Part shown: positions 8,437 to 17,408 of the stretch, piece by piece
Layout: the number at the start of each line of letters is the position of its first letter
Position numbering within the stretch: the stretch's first letter is position 1
Source: Ruegeria spongiae
GTDB taxonomy: Bacteria > Pseudomonadota > Alphaproteobacteria > Rhodobacterales > Rhodobacteraceae
Reading direction: 5' to 3'
Length of the DNA: 64,000 nucleotides
NCBI RefSeq assembly: GCF_023502395.1
Contig: NZ_JAMFMB010000025.1
Location: 1 to 64,000 of the forward strand
Notes under the pieces: model-generated
Told to the model about the DNA's origin: nothing
Database searches by the model: none
What the model saw: only the letters and a program-made list of their open reading frames with translations
Program-made: the position numbers and the translations under genes

Positions 8437-10071
8437 TTGTCGCTTGCAGTCCTATGGCAATCTAGCCACCGCCGCATTTTTACTTTTGGACTATTCACAG
8501 CCCTGGCTTTGGCCGTGTTGACCATGACGTTCCAGCATTTCCACCTGGACAATTGCGCCACGGTCGCGTCCTGGAAGTTCTGCAAATTCTCGAGCCACTT
8601 CGGAGAACGCGTGCTGGCTGTGCTTGTCCTGTCAACGATCTACGCCGTCGCGCGCCGCAACCACCTGACCGAGTTATTTCATGCCATTCAGGCACCCGGA
8701 CCGCTGGGCGCTCCGATGATCGCTGCCGCGGGCGGGTTGTTGCTGGCCGTCATCCCTGCTGTAGTCGTTGGTCCCGATGCGGAAGGGTCAGCCTTGCTGG
8801 CCGCACTTGTTGCCTGGGCCAGCGGCGTTGTCCTGGCATCCGGCGCGGCACTGCGACTGTTGGCCCCTTGGCCCGTCTGGCTCCGAACGTTTCAGTCGGG
8901 CCGGTTACTCTTGCCGATCCTTGTCATCGTTGCATTGGCGTTGCCTGAACTGGGCGATCTTCTGTTTCCCCTTTGGCACCTCGACATCATCCGGGATTTT
9001 ACTTTCTCGGCGGTCGTCTGGATGTCCGGGCAGATGGGCCTGCAACTGGTCCATGAGGCCGGATATGTCCTGCGGGATGGTAGCTTTGCTGTCGAAGTCG
9101 GTCAAAGCTGCTCGGGCGTAGAAGGCTTCGTGCTGACTTCGGTGTTCCTGGGTGGTTACGCTACGCTTTTCTGGCGCCAACTGTCGCTTTGGCGGGTGCT
9201 TTCCATTCTGCCCCTTGCGCTTGCGCTGTCGTGGCTCTTGAACGTCTTTCGGATCTCGTTGCTGATTTGGATTGGTGTCAATGTATCGCCAACGCTTGCC
9301 GTGGAAGGTTTCCACTCTCATGCTGGCTGGCTCTTGTTTTCAGGCCTGGCCCTTTTGATGATTGGAGTGGTTCATACGATCCCCTGGTTTCGCTCCGAAC
9401 GCATCAAAACGTCTTCGCATATGGATCGCGCATCAGCGGACGCGCCATTACCGCCACTTGTTCAGGATTGGAACGTTGCGCGTATTCTTCCCTTCGCCGT
9501 TTTCATGTTTTCCGCATTGGTGGCATCGACTTTCTTTCAGCATCCGGTACTGGCCTACCCTATCCGTCTCCTGTTGATGTTGGCGATCTTGTGGGTCTTT
9601 CGCACGCATTTGCTCGCCTTGCCCTGGCGGCTGGATTTCCAGGCCATGGCAATGGGAGCCGGAATTGGTGCCATCTGGCTGGTGACAGCCCCGTCGGATG
9701 CCGGGGCTGACCTCGCTCCGGCTCTGACTGGTCTCGGTAGCGGCGTCTTCATTCTCTGGATCATTGCCCGATCAATCGGTACATCTCTGGCGGTTCCGGT
9801 GATCGAGGAACTTTTCTTCCGATCCTATCTGCTGGATTTGCTCGGGGCCCAGCAATCCATCGGCCGAACCATACTGGCCGTGGCAATCAGCACGGCGGCC
9901 TTTGCAGTCTTGCATGATCGCTGGCTTGCTGCGGCTCTGGCGGGTTTGGTATTCGCCTGGCTGGCCCTGCGCAGGGACGGGCGGCTCACGGACGCAATTC
10001 TGTGCCATATGGTGGCAAACGCCCTGATTGCCGCCGCAGCGATCATTGAAGGAAATTGGGGGCTGCTTTAA
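8437..10071 (+). CDS. xrtE: Exosortase E fused to a CPBP intramembrane protease (VPEID-CTERM system)
   Basis: Polytopic membrane protein of 544 residues. The N-terminal ~320 residues are exosortase-like, with the expected catalytic set in order: Cys in GQSCSGVEGF (~224), Arg in NVFRISLLIW (~270) and His in EGFHSHAGW (~293). The C-terminal ~190 residues carry the CPBP/Abi metalloprotease motif EELFFRSYLLDLL (~457) and a later LHDRWLAA motif. This fusion defines exosortase E/protease of the VPEID-CTERM system. It should cleave and anchor or transfer proteins bearing that C-terminal signal. The matching substrate gene lies convergently at 10129-10323. The start is TTG at 8437: the frame is closed by TGA at 8407 and there is no ATG before residue ~30. 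The ribosome-binding site is weak. Confidence 0.92.
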   Translation: MSLAVLWQSSHRRIFTFGLFTALALAVLTMTFQHFHLDNCATVASWKFCKFSSHFGERVLAVLVLSTIYAVARRNHLTELFHAIQAPGPLGAPMIAAAGGLLLAVIPAVVVGPDAEGSALLAALVAWASGVVLASGAALRLLAPWPVWLRTFQSGRLLLPILVIVALALPELGDLLFPLWHLDIIRDFTFSAVVWMSGQMGLQLVHEAGYVLRDGSFAVEVGQSCSGVEGFVLTSVFLGGYATLFWRQLSLWRVLSILPLALALSWLLNVFRISLLIWIGVNVSPTLAVEGFHSHAGWLLFSGLALLMIGVVHTIPWFRSERIKTSSHMDRASADAPLPPLVQDWNVARILPFAVFMFSALVASTFFQHPVLAYPIRLLLMLAILWVFRTHLLALPWRLDFQAMAMGAGIGAIWLVTAPSDAGADLAPALTGLGSGVFILWIIARSIGTSLAVPVIEELFFRSYLLDLLGAQQSIGRTILAVAISTAAFAVLHDRWLAAALAGLVFAWLALRRDGRLTDAILCHMVANALIAAAAIIEGNWGLL

Positions 10072-10076
10072 AAAAG

Positions 10077-10104
10077 AAACGGCCCCGTCTGAGCAGGGCC
10101 GTTT
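10077..10104. terminator. Terminator between convergent xrtE and the VPEID-CTERM gene
   Basis: AAACGGCCC pairs with GGGCCGTTT (arms 10077-10085 and 10096-10104). Read on the minus strand the stem is followed by CTTTTTT, a good U tract for the VPEID-CTERM gene. On the plus strand it gives GTTTGAACGATTTT, a weaker tail. It probably works in both directions. Confidence 0.75.
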
Positions 10105-10128
10105 GAACGATTTTGATCTTGGGTAGAC

Positions 10129-10323
10129 TTAAGCCGCGCGACGGCGACGTTCCCAGGCAATCAGAACGACCGCAGCAAGAGCTGCGATGGCTGCCCCGCC
10201 TTCCAATGCGCTGATTTCCGGCACCTGACGCGGCGGCGGACAACCCAGACCGGTACAAGCGTATGCGGGCAGCGCCGCAAGTGTCGCCATCGTGGCTGAT
10301 GCACCAATAAGAATTTTCTTCAT
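10129..10323 (-). CDS. Small VPEID-CTERM sorting protein (exosortase E substrate)
   Basis: A 64-residue protein that is almost entirely targeting signals. Residues 1-22 are a signal peptide (MKKILIG... ending AYA) and residues 23-33 a short Cys- and Pro-rich mature part (CTGLGCPPPRQ). Then come VPEISALEGG, a hydrophobic helix, and a basic tail (WERRRRAA). The motif-helix-basic-tail order is the exosortase sorting signature, and VPEIS is a one-residue variant of VPEID. Adjacency to xrtE supports the pairing strongly. After processing only about a dozen residues would remain, so it may be a carrier or a site of modification. An AGGAGG ribosome-binding site lies upstream of the ATG. Confidence 0.9.
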   Translation of the reverse strand: MKKILIGASATMATLAALPAYACTGLGCPPPRQVPEISALEGGAAIAALAAVVLIAWERRRRAA

Positions 10324-10423
10324 TTTGACTTTGGCCTCCTATGTGGTCCTCTAAAAAGCCAAACAATCAGAATACCAAACGGATCGTTTGACCGGTTCAT
10401 TGCGGGATCCTCCGCAATTTCTG

Positions 10424-10450
10424 ACCCGCCCGGTCAGAGAACGGGCGGGT
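10424..10450 (-). terminator. GC-rich hairpin downstream of the SdrD-like gene
   Basis: ACCCGCCCG pairs perfectly with CGGGCGGGT (arms 10424-10432 and 10442-10450), 15 bases past the stop of the SdrD-like gene on the minus strand. There is no U tract after the stem, so termination is plausible but not certain. It could also reduce read-through into the VPEID-CTERM gene. Confidence 0.45.
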
Positions 10451-10464
10451 AGCGATCACGTCTC

Positions 10465-13059
10465 TCAGCAGATGCAGTCATAATCTTCGAACGGAACCGC
10501 CGCGATAAACGGCTGAGAGTTTTCGACTGTTGTCGGATTGGGATCGACGATAAAGCTGACCAGATCACCAGTGCCGGCCACGAAGCCCTCGCCATTGTTC
10601 AGCGCCAGGTCGACCAGATAATCCACGTCCAGATCATTGCCGAAGCCCGGGTCGATGTCGGACTGATAATCGGTATCAAGCTCGTCGGTCAGTTCCCAGA
10701 TCGCGCGCTGCACTTCCCAGCCGCTGAACGCGCCGTCCACGGCGTTGGCATTTGCTCCCTCAAGGTCCTGATTGATCAGCCAATTGATCAGGTCCAGATT
10801 GTCGCCTGCGGATTGCCCATTGGCGAAACTGATCTGATCTGCATTGAAAACCGACACATCGGTCCCCGCGAGAATATTGGCAGTATGAACCGGTGCATCG
10901 GCAAAGTCCTCGGCACCCTCTGCGGGATCAAACAGGCTGAGGCAGTAGGCTTTCTCGAACACAACCCCGTCGAACCGCGCATCGCCGGTATCGTCGAGTT
11001 TGATGGCGAAGGCTGTGCCCTCCACGGGCAGTTCGATCCCATCCGTGATGAGTTGATAGCTGCCCGAGGTCGGGAAACTGGCCAGCAGAGAGTCGACGGA
11101 ATTCGCATCACCGCAATAGGTCACGTCCACATTGGCCGACGCACTGCCGCCATTGCCGTCCGACACGGTGTAGGACACGGTGTCGCTCGCTTCCTCGCCG
11201 ATATCCAGGAATTCGAACGCATCTTCGCCGTCAAAGACCAGATTCCCGCCGGAAAGCGTGACGTTGACACCAGAGCCCGTCGTGATGGTTTCGCCCTCGG
11301 CAATCGCCTGACCGTCAACCTCGGTGATCGTCAGAATATCGCCATTGGGGTCCGCATCATTGGCCAGAACATCGACCGTCACCGTTTCGTCAGCGCAGGT
11401 TTTGGCCTGATCATCGTTCGGCGTCGGATCGTCATTGGCCTTTTCGACACCCGCATCATTGTCCGGCGTATTCTGGCCAGCCTCGACGGGGATATTCATG
11501 ATCGTCGACATCGTCGCATCGCCGATCGCATCGCTGTCCGAGGCATCATCCCCGACATTGGCATCGATCAGGGTCTTGCCGTCCAGGACGCCATCGGGAT
11601 CGGTGAATTTGACCCCGTAGGTCCCCGGCTCAAGATCCGTGAAGGAGTAATACCCGTCTGGACCCGTCACCGTGGTCGCACCGGTTGGAACACCATTGGC
11701 ACCCAGCAGCATGACGACGACGCCGGCAATGCCCGGTTCGGCACCGTTGTTGTTGTCCTGATTGTCATCATCGGTGTCGCAGAAATAGCGACCCGACAGC
11801 GACCCCGGTTCGGGCTTTTCGCAGACGCCCAGATCGACATCATTTTCGCTGTCGCCAGTCACGGTGATGACACCCGACATGCCGTTCTCATCGACATCGG
11901 AATCGATCGTGTCATCCGAACCCGCGTCCTGAATGGTGAATTCGGTGCCATCCGGCGCCACACCCATGATCTTGTAATCACCGGCAACAACGTCATCGAA
12001 CCGGTAATTGCCGTCCGCATCGGTTTCGGTCGTGGCAACGACATTGCCGTCCAGATCGACCAGCTTGATGGTGACACCGGCCTTGGTCGGCTCCGACACC
12101 ACTTCCTGCGTGTCCTGGCCTTCGAGGGTGATCTTGTCGATGCGGACATACTCACCGCCATCGCCGCGCACCTTGAGCGTCACATCATCGCCGGGCTCGA
12201 TCGCGACATCCTTGATGACATAGGTCGAGAAGCCGCCATCATTGGACCCGGCCCCATCGCTATCAGCATTCAGGCGCACCGCCTCGACGAACTGCCCGCC
12301 GACCTTCAGCTTGATGATGCTCTGCCCGTCATTTTCATCCTGCACACGGATTTTGACGTCATAGACACCGGATTTGCCATCAAATGTGGTGCAGAGCGCC
12401 GCGTAGTCACCGGGGCAGTAAAGCTTCACGAGCTCGCCGCCCGAGGCCTGCGCACCGGAGACCACCTTGAACCCGCTGCTATACATATCCTCGGCTTCGA
12501 TCGTATAGTCGCAGCCCGGGATCACGGTCACTTCACCATTGATGCCGTCGCAATCCTGATCGCAAAACACAGTGCCCGAGATCGAGCCGGTTTCGATCTT
12601 GTCCCCGGCGCCGAGGCATTTGTAGTCGACCCAGTTGCCTCTGACATTGCAGGTGTTGATCACGGTCAGTTCGGTTCCCGCCGGAGGCACCTTGCCGTAA
12701 AACGAAAAATAATCATCGCCCGCGCCCGGGGCATCATGGCCTTCGATCTCGATCTCGATCATGTAATAGATCTGACCATCCGAACCTTGCAGAACATGGT
12801 AGCTTTCGGCGTACATCTGGCCGCCGACGGCTTCGCCATCGACATAGGCCTGCTGTCCGCTCCAATCATTGGCATTTTCGTTCTGGCAAGTGTCGCCCGA
12901 CAGAAAATAGTCGTTGTCCGTGGTGGAAAGGCAGACGCTGGCGCTTCCGGGCATGGTGAATGTATCGCCGCATCCAATGCTCGAACCATTGCCGCCCTGA
13001 TCCAGAAGATCGGCCTCAGTGATAGCGGTCCACTCGTATTCCTGATAATAGTACGTCAC
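10465..13059 (-). CDS. Large SdrD-B/cadherin-like surface protein with an inserted carbohydrate-binding-like module
   Basis: Acidic 864-residue extracellular-type protein. Residues 1-150 are an unrecognised Cys-containing N-terminal domain. An SdrD-type B repeat opens near 158 (GSISGTVFCDQDCDG). It is interrupted by a CBM6/CBM35-like beta-sandwich at ~184-314 (TIEAEDM... RIDKITLEG) and resumes at ~324-412. A second SdrD B repeat spans ~419-535 (GSLSGRYFCDTDDD), followed by a cadherin/VCBS-like domain at ~545-650 (NDADPNGDILTITEVDG, SYTVSDGNGGSA). The C-terminal ~200 residues match nothing I recognise and end in DYDCIC. No signal peptide is seen, so export is probably type I. The start is GTG at 13059, six bases after AGGGGGAAG. 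Likely an adhesin or matrix protein (inference). Confidence 0.82.
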   Translation of the reverse strand: MTYYYQEYEWTAITEADLLDQGGNGSSIGCGDTFTMPGSASVCLSTTDNDYFLSGDTCQNENANDWSGQQAYVDGEAVGGQMYAESYHVLQGSDGQIYYMIEIEIEGHDAPGAGDDYFSFYGKVPPAGTELTVINTCNVRGNWVDYKCLGAGDKIETGSISGTVFCDQDCDGINGEVTVIPGCDYTIEAEDMYSSGFKVVSGAQASGGELVKLYCPGDYAALCTTFDGKSGVYDVKIRVQDENDGQSIIKLKVGGQFVEAVRLNADSDGAGSNDGGFSTYVIKDVAIEPGDDVTLKVRGDGGEYVRIDKITLEGQDTQEVVSEPTKAGVTIKLVDLDGNVVATTETDADGNYRFDDVVAGDYKIMGVAPDGTEFTIQDAGSDDTIDSDVDENGMSGVITVTGDSENDVDLGVCEKPEPGSLSGRYFCDTDDDNQDNNNGAEPGIAGVVVMLLGANGVPTGATTVTGPDGYYSFTDLEPGTYGVKFTDPDGVLDGKTLIDANVGDDASDSDAIGDATMSTIMNIPVEAGQNTPDNDAGVEKANDDPTPNDDQAKTCADETVTVDVLANDADPNGDILTITEVDGQAIAEGETITTGSGVNVTLSGGNLVFDGEDAFEFLDIGEEASDTVSYTVSDGNGGSASANVDVTYCGDANSVDSLLASFPTSGSYQLITDGIELPVEGTAFAIKLDDTGDARFDGVVFEKAYCLSLFDPAEGAEDFADAPVHTANILAGTDVSVFNADQISFANGQSAGDNLDLINWLINQDLEGANANAVDGAFSGWEVQRAIWELTDELDTDYQSDIDPGFGNDLDVDYLVDLALNNGEGFVAGTGDLVSFIVDPNPTTVENSQPFIAAVPFEDYDCIC

Positions 13060-13677
13060 TGTTGCTTCCCCCTAGGTGTGCACCATCAATTACAAACGCG
13101 ACCCGCGCATTGCGGGTTCGGCATCGGGGGCCAAAAGACAATCCTGGATAAGACTGCATGAGCAAAAATATAGGCAGTCGAAAGTTCTCAAATTTTTCAA
13201 CCCACACACTCAACACTCTTAATGACAGGCAAAATTCACCCGTCACTCACAGATAACTACTGGTCCCCCAATCGCTCTGCCCGATTCAAAACCCCTTCGT
13301 CAGGCATCGCAGCCATTTAGGAGTAGAGTGGCACTGCTCGTCAACATTCTTGCCAAAATTTTGCCAAAATTTAGTGCACCTTGATCGCAATTCGGTCAAA
13401 TTCCCTCGCTGTTGGAAACAATAAGCGTGAACTTTAAATACCGTTTCCGGTTGAATCCGGCAGCTCTTCTATTGTGAGAACCGTTGGCGGGTCTCATGTC
13501 TTGAAGTCAGCTTGATAACCGAGATGACCTTGCCCCACTGAACCTGTGCGGATGTGGGGCATCACGGCACTTTAAAACAGGTGCCTTTCGAACCGCGTAA
13601 CAGCTTCGACATTGATGCCGCGCATCCTGGGAAATAACCTGAGCATACTTCTTACCCCTGTAACGGAAAGCAGACAC
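13060..13677. promoter_or_regulatory. Divergent promoter region between the SdrD-like gene and the cyanophycin-synthetase-like gene
   Basis: A 618-base gap, locally AT-rich. It contains a perfect tandem repeat of TTGCCAAAATT (13350-13360 and 13361-13371) and an 8-bp inverted repeat TGCCCCAC/GTGGGGCA (13531-13538 and 13554-13561). Either could bind a regulator of one or both genes. No further open frame is convincing. Confidence 0.4.
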
Positions 13678-16323
13678 ATGCAGGCATGTCTTCAGGTCCG
13701 GTCACTGCAGTTCTTCCACGGCTGCAAACATGACATCGCGGGCAGGACCGCCCTGCTCGACCTGGAGGTCACCGCTCCGGTTTCCGAACCGGTGCTGGCG
13801 CGCCTGTCGCAACCCGACGGGCTGCCCGGCCTGGCCCCCGCCGAAGAGATGCCCGATATCGCGGGGCGCGACTGGGTGGCGCCGCTGCTGGTCGGTGGGC
13901 GCGGGCGCGCGGCGCTGGCCGATCTGTCGGCGGCCCTGGTCGTGCTGCTGCAGCTCCGGGCGCGGGTGCCGGTCCACAAGGGCCAGGTGCTGGAAGCAAG
14001 CCCCGCCCGGATCCGCCTCGCCCTGCCCTGGCAGCGCCAGCAGCTTTTTCGCAACGCCACCGATCTGATGATCGCATTGCTGACACCGGACACAGCCGAG
14101 GCAGAGATTTCGCAACACCTGACCCGATTCCTTGAACAGGAACGGCGCGGCGGGCTGGCCCCCAATTCGATGCGGTTCGCACGCGCCGCCATGGACCGGG
14201 ACATGCCGGTGACGGTGCTGAACCAGCAGACGCTGCAGATCGGCTGGGGTGCGCGGGCGCGGCGCCTGCGCAGCAGCTTCACCGACCGGACCGGATCGCT
14301 GGCCGAAAAGCTGGCCCGCGACAAGTATTTCAGCCTCCAGCGCCTGAAACAGGCCGCCCTGCCGGTGCCCGAGCAACGTTTTGTGCGTACGCCGGAACAG
14401 GCCCGCGAGGCCGCCGCCGCCCTTGGCTGGCCGGTGGTGCTGAAACCGGTGGCGCTGGATCAGGGGCGCGGCGTGCATGTGGGTCTCACCTCGGATGAGG
14501 TGCTTATCCGGGCCTTTCACGCAGCCAGCGATCTGCAGGATCAGGGCGTTCTGGTCGAGGCCTTCGTGCCCGGTGACGATCACCGGCTGCTGGTGGTCAA
14601 CGGGCGGATGATGATGGCCGCCCGGCGCATCCCCGGCGGGGTCACCGGGGACGGGAAGCAAACCGTAGATGCGCTGCTCGACCAGGTCAATGCCGACCCG
14701 CGCCGCAGCAGCGCGCCGCGCAGCCTGCTGATCGAGATCCGCCGCGATGACGAGGCGCTGTCCTGTCTGCAAGAGGCCGGGCTGACGCCGGACAGCGTCC
14801 CCGAGGCGGGCCGTTTCGTACCGCTGCGCCGCACCGCCAATGTCAGCACCGGCGGCACTGCCGTGGATGTGACGGACCTTGTGCATCCCGATAACCGGGT
14901 GGCGGCGATCCGCGCGGTGCGGCTGGTGGGGCTGGATGTTGCCGGGGTGGATTTCCTCTGCCCCGATATCTCGGTCAGCTACCGCACGGGCGGCGGCGCG
15001 ATCTGCGAGGTGAACGGGCAGCCCGGGTTCCGCCCGCACTGGCTGAGCGCGCCGGACCGCGACATCAATGGCGAGGTGCTGGACGCGCTCTTTGCCGGCC
15101 AGCCCGCCCGCATTCCGACCGCCGCCATCACCGGCACCAATGGCAAGAGCACCACCGCCATGATGCTGCACCATATCTGGCAGGGCACCGGCAAGACCGC
15201 CGGGGTCTGCACCACGGTGGGCACCTGGATCGGTAAGGACAAGGTAGACAGCCAGAACCTCAGCGGGTTACCGGGGGCGGAGCTGCTGCTGGGTGATCCG
15301 GCGGTCGAGGCGGCAGTGCTGGAAATGCCACGGCTGGGGCTGATCCGCTTTGGCCAGGCCTGCGACCGCTATGATGTGGCGGCATTGCTGAATGTGCAGA
15401 ACGATCATCTGGGCCAGAACGGGATCGAGACGCTGGAAGAGATGGCGCGGCTGAAATCCGGCGTGATCCGGCACGCAAGCACGGCGGTGGTGGTCAATGC
15501 CGAGGACCCGCTCTGCCTGCAGGCGGTTGAAACCACCACCGCGCCGCGCCGCATCCTGGTGGCGATGGACGTCGCAACCCCGGCGCTGGCCGCCCATCTG
15601 GAGGGTGGTGGCGATGGTGTTTTCGTGGCCACACGGGACGGTGCCGACTGGATCGTGATGGCACGCGGGAGGCATCATGTCCCGGTGATGAAAGTGGCAG
15701 ACATTCCGGCCACGATGGGCGGGTTGCTGCGGTTCAACGTGATGAACGCCATGTTCGCCATTGCGCTGGCCGATGCCCAGAGCCTGCCCGGCGACGCTAT
15801 CCGAACGGCGCTGGCAGGTTTTGCCAACACGCGCGAGAAAAGCCCCGGTCGCTACAACATGCTCGACGGTTTCGCCTGCCCGATGCTGATCGACTATGCC
15901 CATAACGACACCGCCGTCGCCGAGCTGTGCCGGGTGGTCCGGGCCTTGCCGGTAACGGGTCGGCGCCTGCTGGCGCTGCAGATCCTGGGCAATAGCGGCC
16001 CGCACAAGCTCGAAAGCAGCGCCGCGCATCTGCTGGAGAGTTTTGACCGGATCGCGGTGCTGCCCGATCTCAGGGTGATCCGGAAATACGGTTATTTCAC
16101 CGGCGACGACCCGGAAGAAGAGATGCGGCAGCTGTCACGAGCCACGCTGATCGCGCGGGGCGCGTCAGATGGCCAGATCCTGACCGGGCCGGACAGCGAC
16201 GCGCTGGTCGACCAAATGATGCACGCGGTCCGGCCCGACGATCTGGTGGTGCTGATGATGGCGCCGCAGGCCGCCTTTGGCCATGTGGACCGGCTGCGGA
16301 TACGGGACGGCGCCAGGGGGTGA
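13678..16323 (+). CDS. cphA: Cyanophycin-synthetase-like ligase (ATP-grasp plus Mur ligase)
   Basis: Two ATP-dependent ligase domains in the CphA order. A short N-terminal domain begins MQACLQVRSLQFFHG, an ATP-grasp domain covers ~200-480 (VVLKPVALDQGRGVHV, VEAFVPGDDHRLLVVNG, VTGDGKQT), and a Mur-ligase domain starts at the P-loop TGTNGKST (~484) and continues with NVQNDHLGQNG and LIDYAHN. CphA enzymes build a poly-aspartate backbone with arginine side chains. From ATG 13678 (GGAAAG 7 bases upstream) the length is 881 residues, the family norm, and the N-terminus aligns with CphA starts; in-frame TTG 13612 and ATG 13615 would add about 22 residues. The usual glycine-rich ARGGI segment of the Mur domain reads EMPRLGLIRFG, and no cyanophycinase gene is nearby. 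Product chemistry is therefore open. Confidence 0.85.
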   Translation: MQACLQVRSLQFFHGCKHDIAGRTALLDLEVTAPVSEPVLARLSQPDGLPGLAPAEEMPDIAGRDWVAPLLVGGRGRAALADLSAALVVLLQLRARVPVHKGQVLEASPARIRLALPWQRQQLFRNATDLMIALLTPDTAEAEISQHLTRFLEQERRGGLAPNSMRFARAAMDRDMPVTVLNQQTLQIGWGARARRLRSSFTDRTGSLAEKLARDKYFSLQRLKQAALPVPEQRFVRTPEQAREAAAALGWPVVLKPVALDQGRGVHVGLTSDEVLIRAFHAASDLQDQGVLVEAFVPGDDHRLLVVNGRMMMAARRIPGGVTGDGKQTVDALLDQVNADPRRSSAPRSLLIEIRRDDEALSCLQEAGLTPDSVPEAGRFVPLRRTANVSTGGTAVDVTDLVHPDNRVAAIRAVRLVGLDVAGVDFLCPDISVSYRTGGGAICEVNGQPGFRPHWLSAPDRDINGEVLDALFAGQPARIPTAAITGTNGKSTTAMMLHHIWQGTGKTAGVCTTVGTWIGKDKVDSQNLSGLPGAELLLGDPAVEAAVLEMPRLGLIRFGQACDRYDVAALLNVQNDHLGQNGIETLEEMARLKSGVIRHASTAVVVNAEDPLCLQAVETTTAPRRILVAMDVATPALAAHLEGGGDGVFVATRDGADWIVMARGRHHVPVMKVADIPATMGGLLRFNVMNAMFAIALADAQSLPGDAIRTALAGFANTREKSPGRYNMLDGFACPMLIDYAHNDTAVAELCRVVRALPVTGRRLLALQILGNSGPHKLESSAAHLLESFDRIAVLPDLRVIRKYGYFTGDDPEEEMRQLSRATLIARGASDGQILTGPDSDALVDQMMHAVRPDDLVVLMMAPQAAFGHVDRLRIRDGARG

Positions 16324-16334
16324 CCCCGGCAGGG

Positions 16335-17408
16335 TCACTGCTGTCGCTCGGGACCGGGCTGGGGATGCGCCGCAACCCGCAGCGGCGGCATAAGCTGGTG
16401 ATAGAGCGTGATGAACTGGCTCTGCCGATGGCTTCCGGTCTTGGCGAAGATCCGTTTCAAATAGCTGCGCGCGGTAGAGATCGTGAGGTTGTTTTCCTCG
16501 GCCGCCGCCGCCAGGGATTTGCCCGCCAGAAGCTGTTTGGCCAATTGCCGCTCGGCCACGGTCAGTCCCAGCGTCTCAAGCATCAGATCGCGCAGCGCCC
16601 GGTCCCCCTGGGCATGGCCGAACACGATCATCGCCAGGCCGGGCGACTGGCTGACCGGCATTACGATAACCGTCTTGGGCAGGTTTTCCGTACCGCCAAG
16701 CTGCACCACCGAGACCTGTCCCGGTGTCACGGTTGCCGCGCTCAAAGCAGCCTGCAGCGCCTTCTGGTTCTGCGGCAATCCGGCGGCCAGCCGGTCATGT
16801 GCCACATGCAACTCGTCATTCTCGACCAGCCATGTCTCGGCCAGGCTGGTCATGTAGCGCAGATCGCCCGCTGCATCCGACACGGCAACACCAAAGGACA
16901 GGCTGCGCAGGATGATATCGGGGATCTGGGCTTGCAGGCCGTTCAGACCCTCTGCCGGGTCAGCCTCGGCCCGCTCGTTGCGCAATTGCTCGGCAAAGGT
17001 CAGCCCGATCCGCGCCAGAGATTGCAGTTCGGGCCGGCTCGCTGATCCGACCGCACCGTTCACGAAGGCGGCCATCGGCGCAAAATTTCCCACCTGCGCG
17101 CCAATGCCGATCAGATAGCGGTGCGAGCGCAGCCAGGTTTCGCTTTCGCCCTTTGCGGCCCGGCGCACGGGGCGATCCTGTCTTTGGGACAGGAATGTCT
17201 TCACCTTACTGGAAACCAGATCCGCCGTGTCACTGAGGGGCAGAGCCGAACCGGTCTTTCCCTGCCCGACCCAGACATCGACCAGACGTCGACTGGACAA
17301 ATCCACTATCCCCAGACACGCCGCACTGACATTGGCGGTGCAGGCCAGCCGCTCCGCCATTTTTACACGACAGTCATATAGCTCCACATCGGTATGAACC
17401 GCACACAT
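16335..17408 (-). CDS. LuxR-type helix-turn-helix transcriptional regulator
   Basis: A 357-residue protein with a C-terminal LuxR/FixJ-like DNA-binding domain at ~285-345 (GLTVAERQLAKQLLAGKS, then TISTARSYLKRIFAKTG). The N-terminal ~270 residues have no receiver Asp motif or recognisable autoinducer-binding signature. They may be a degenerate PAS/GAF-like sensor. The gene ends 11 bases from the convergent cphA-like gene and is divergent from the wzi-like gene, so it may control surface genes here (inference). The ATG at 17408 follows CGGGGGAC, a good ribosome-binding site. Confidence 0.8.
   Translation of the reverse strand: MCAVHTDVELYDCRVKMAERLACTANVSAACLGIVDLSSRRLVDVWVGQGKTGSALPLSDTADLVSSKVKTFLSQRQDRPVRRAAKGESETWLRSHRYLIGIGAQVGNFAPMAAFVNGAVGSASRPELQSLARIGLTFAEQLRNERAEADPAEGLNGLQAQIPDIILRSLSFGVAVSDAAGDLRYMTSLAETWLVENDELHVAHDRLAAGLPQNQKALQAALSAATVTPGQVSVVQLGGTENLPKTVIVMPVSQSPGLAMIVFGHAQGDRALRDLMLETLGLTVAERQLAKQLLAGKSLAAAAEENNLTISTARSYLKRIFAKTGSHRQSQFITLYHQLMPPLRVAAHPQPGPERQQ

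Noticed and set aside
10813-13161. 782-codon plus-strand open frame opposite the SdrD-like gene
   Set aside because: It is the antisense shadow of a low-complexity acidic gene (Ile/Arg/His-rich, no motif). The minus-strand frame has clear SdrD and cadherin-like domains and a strong ribosome-binding site.
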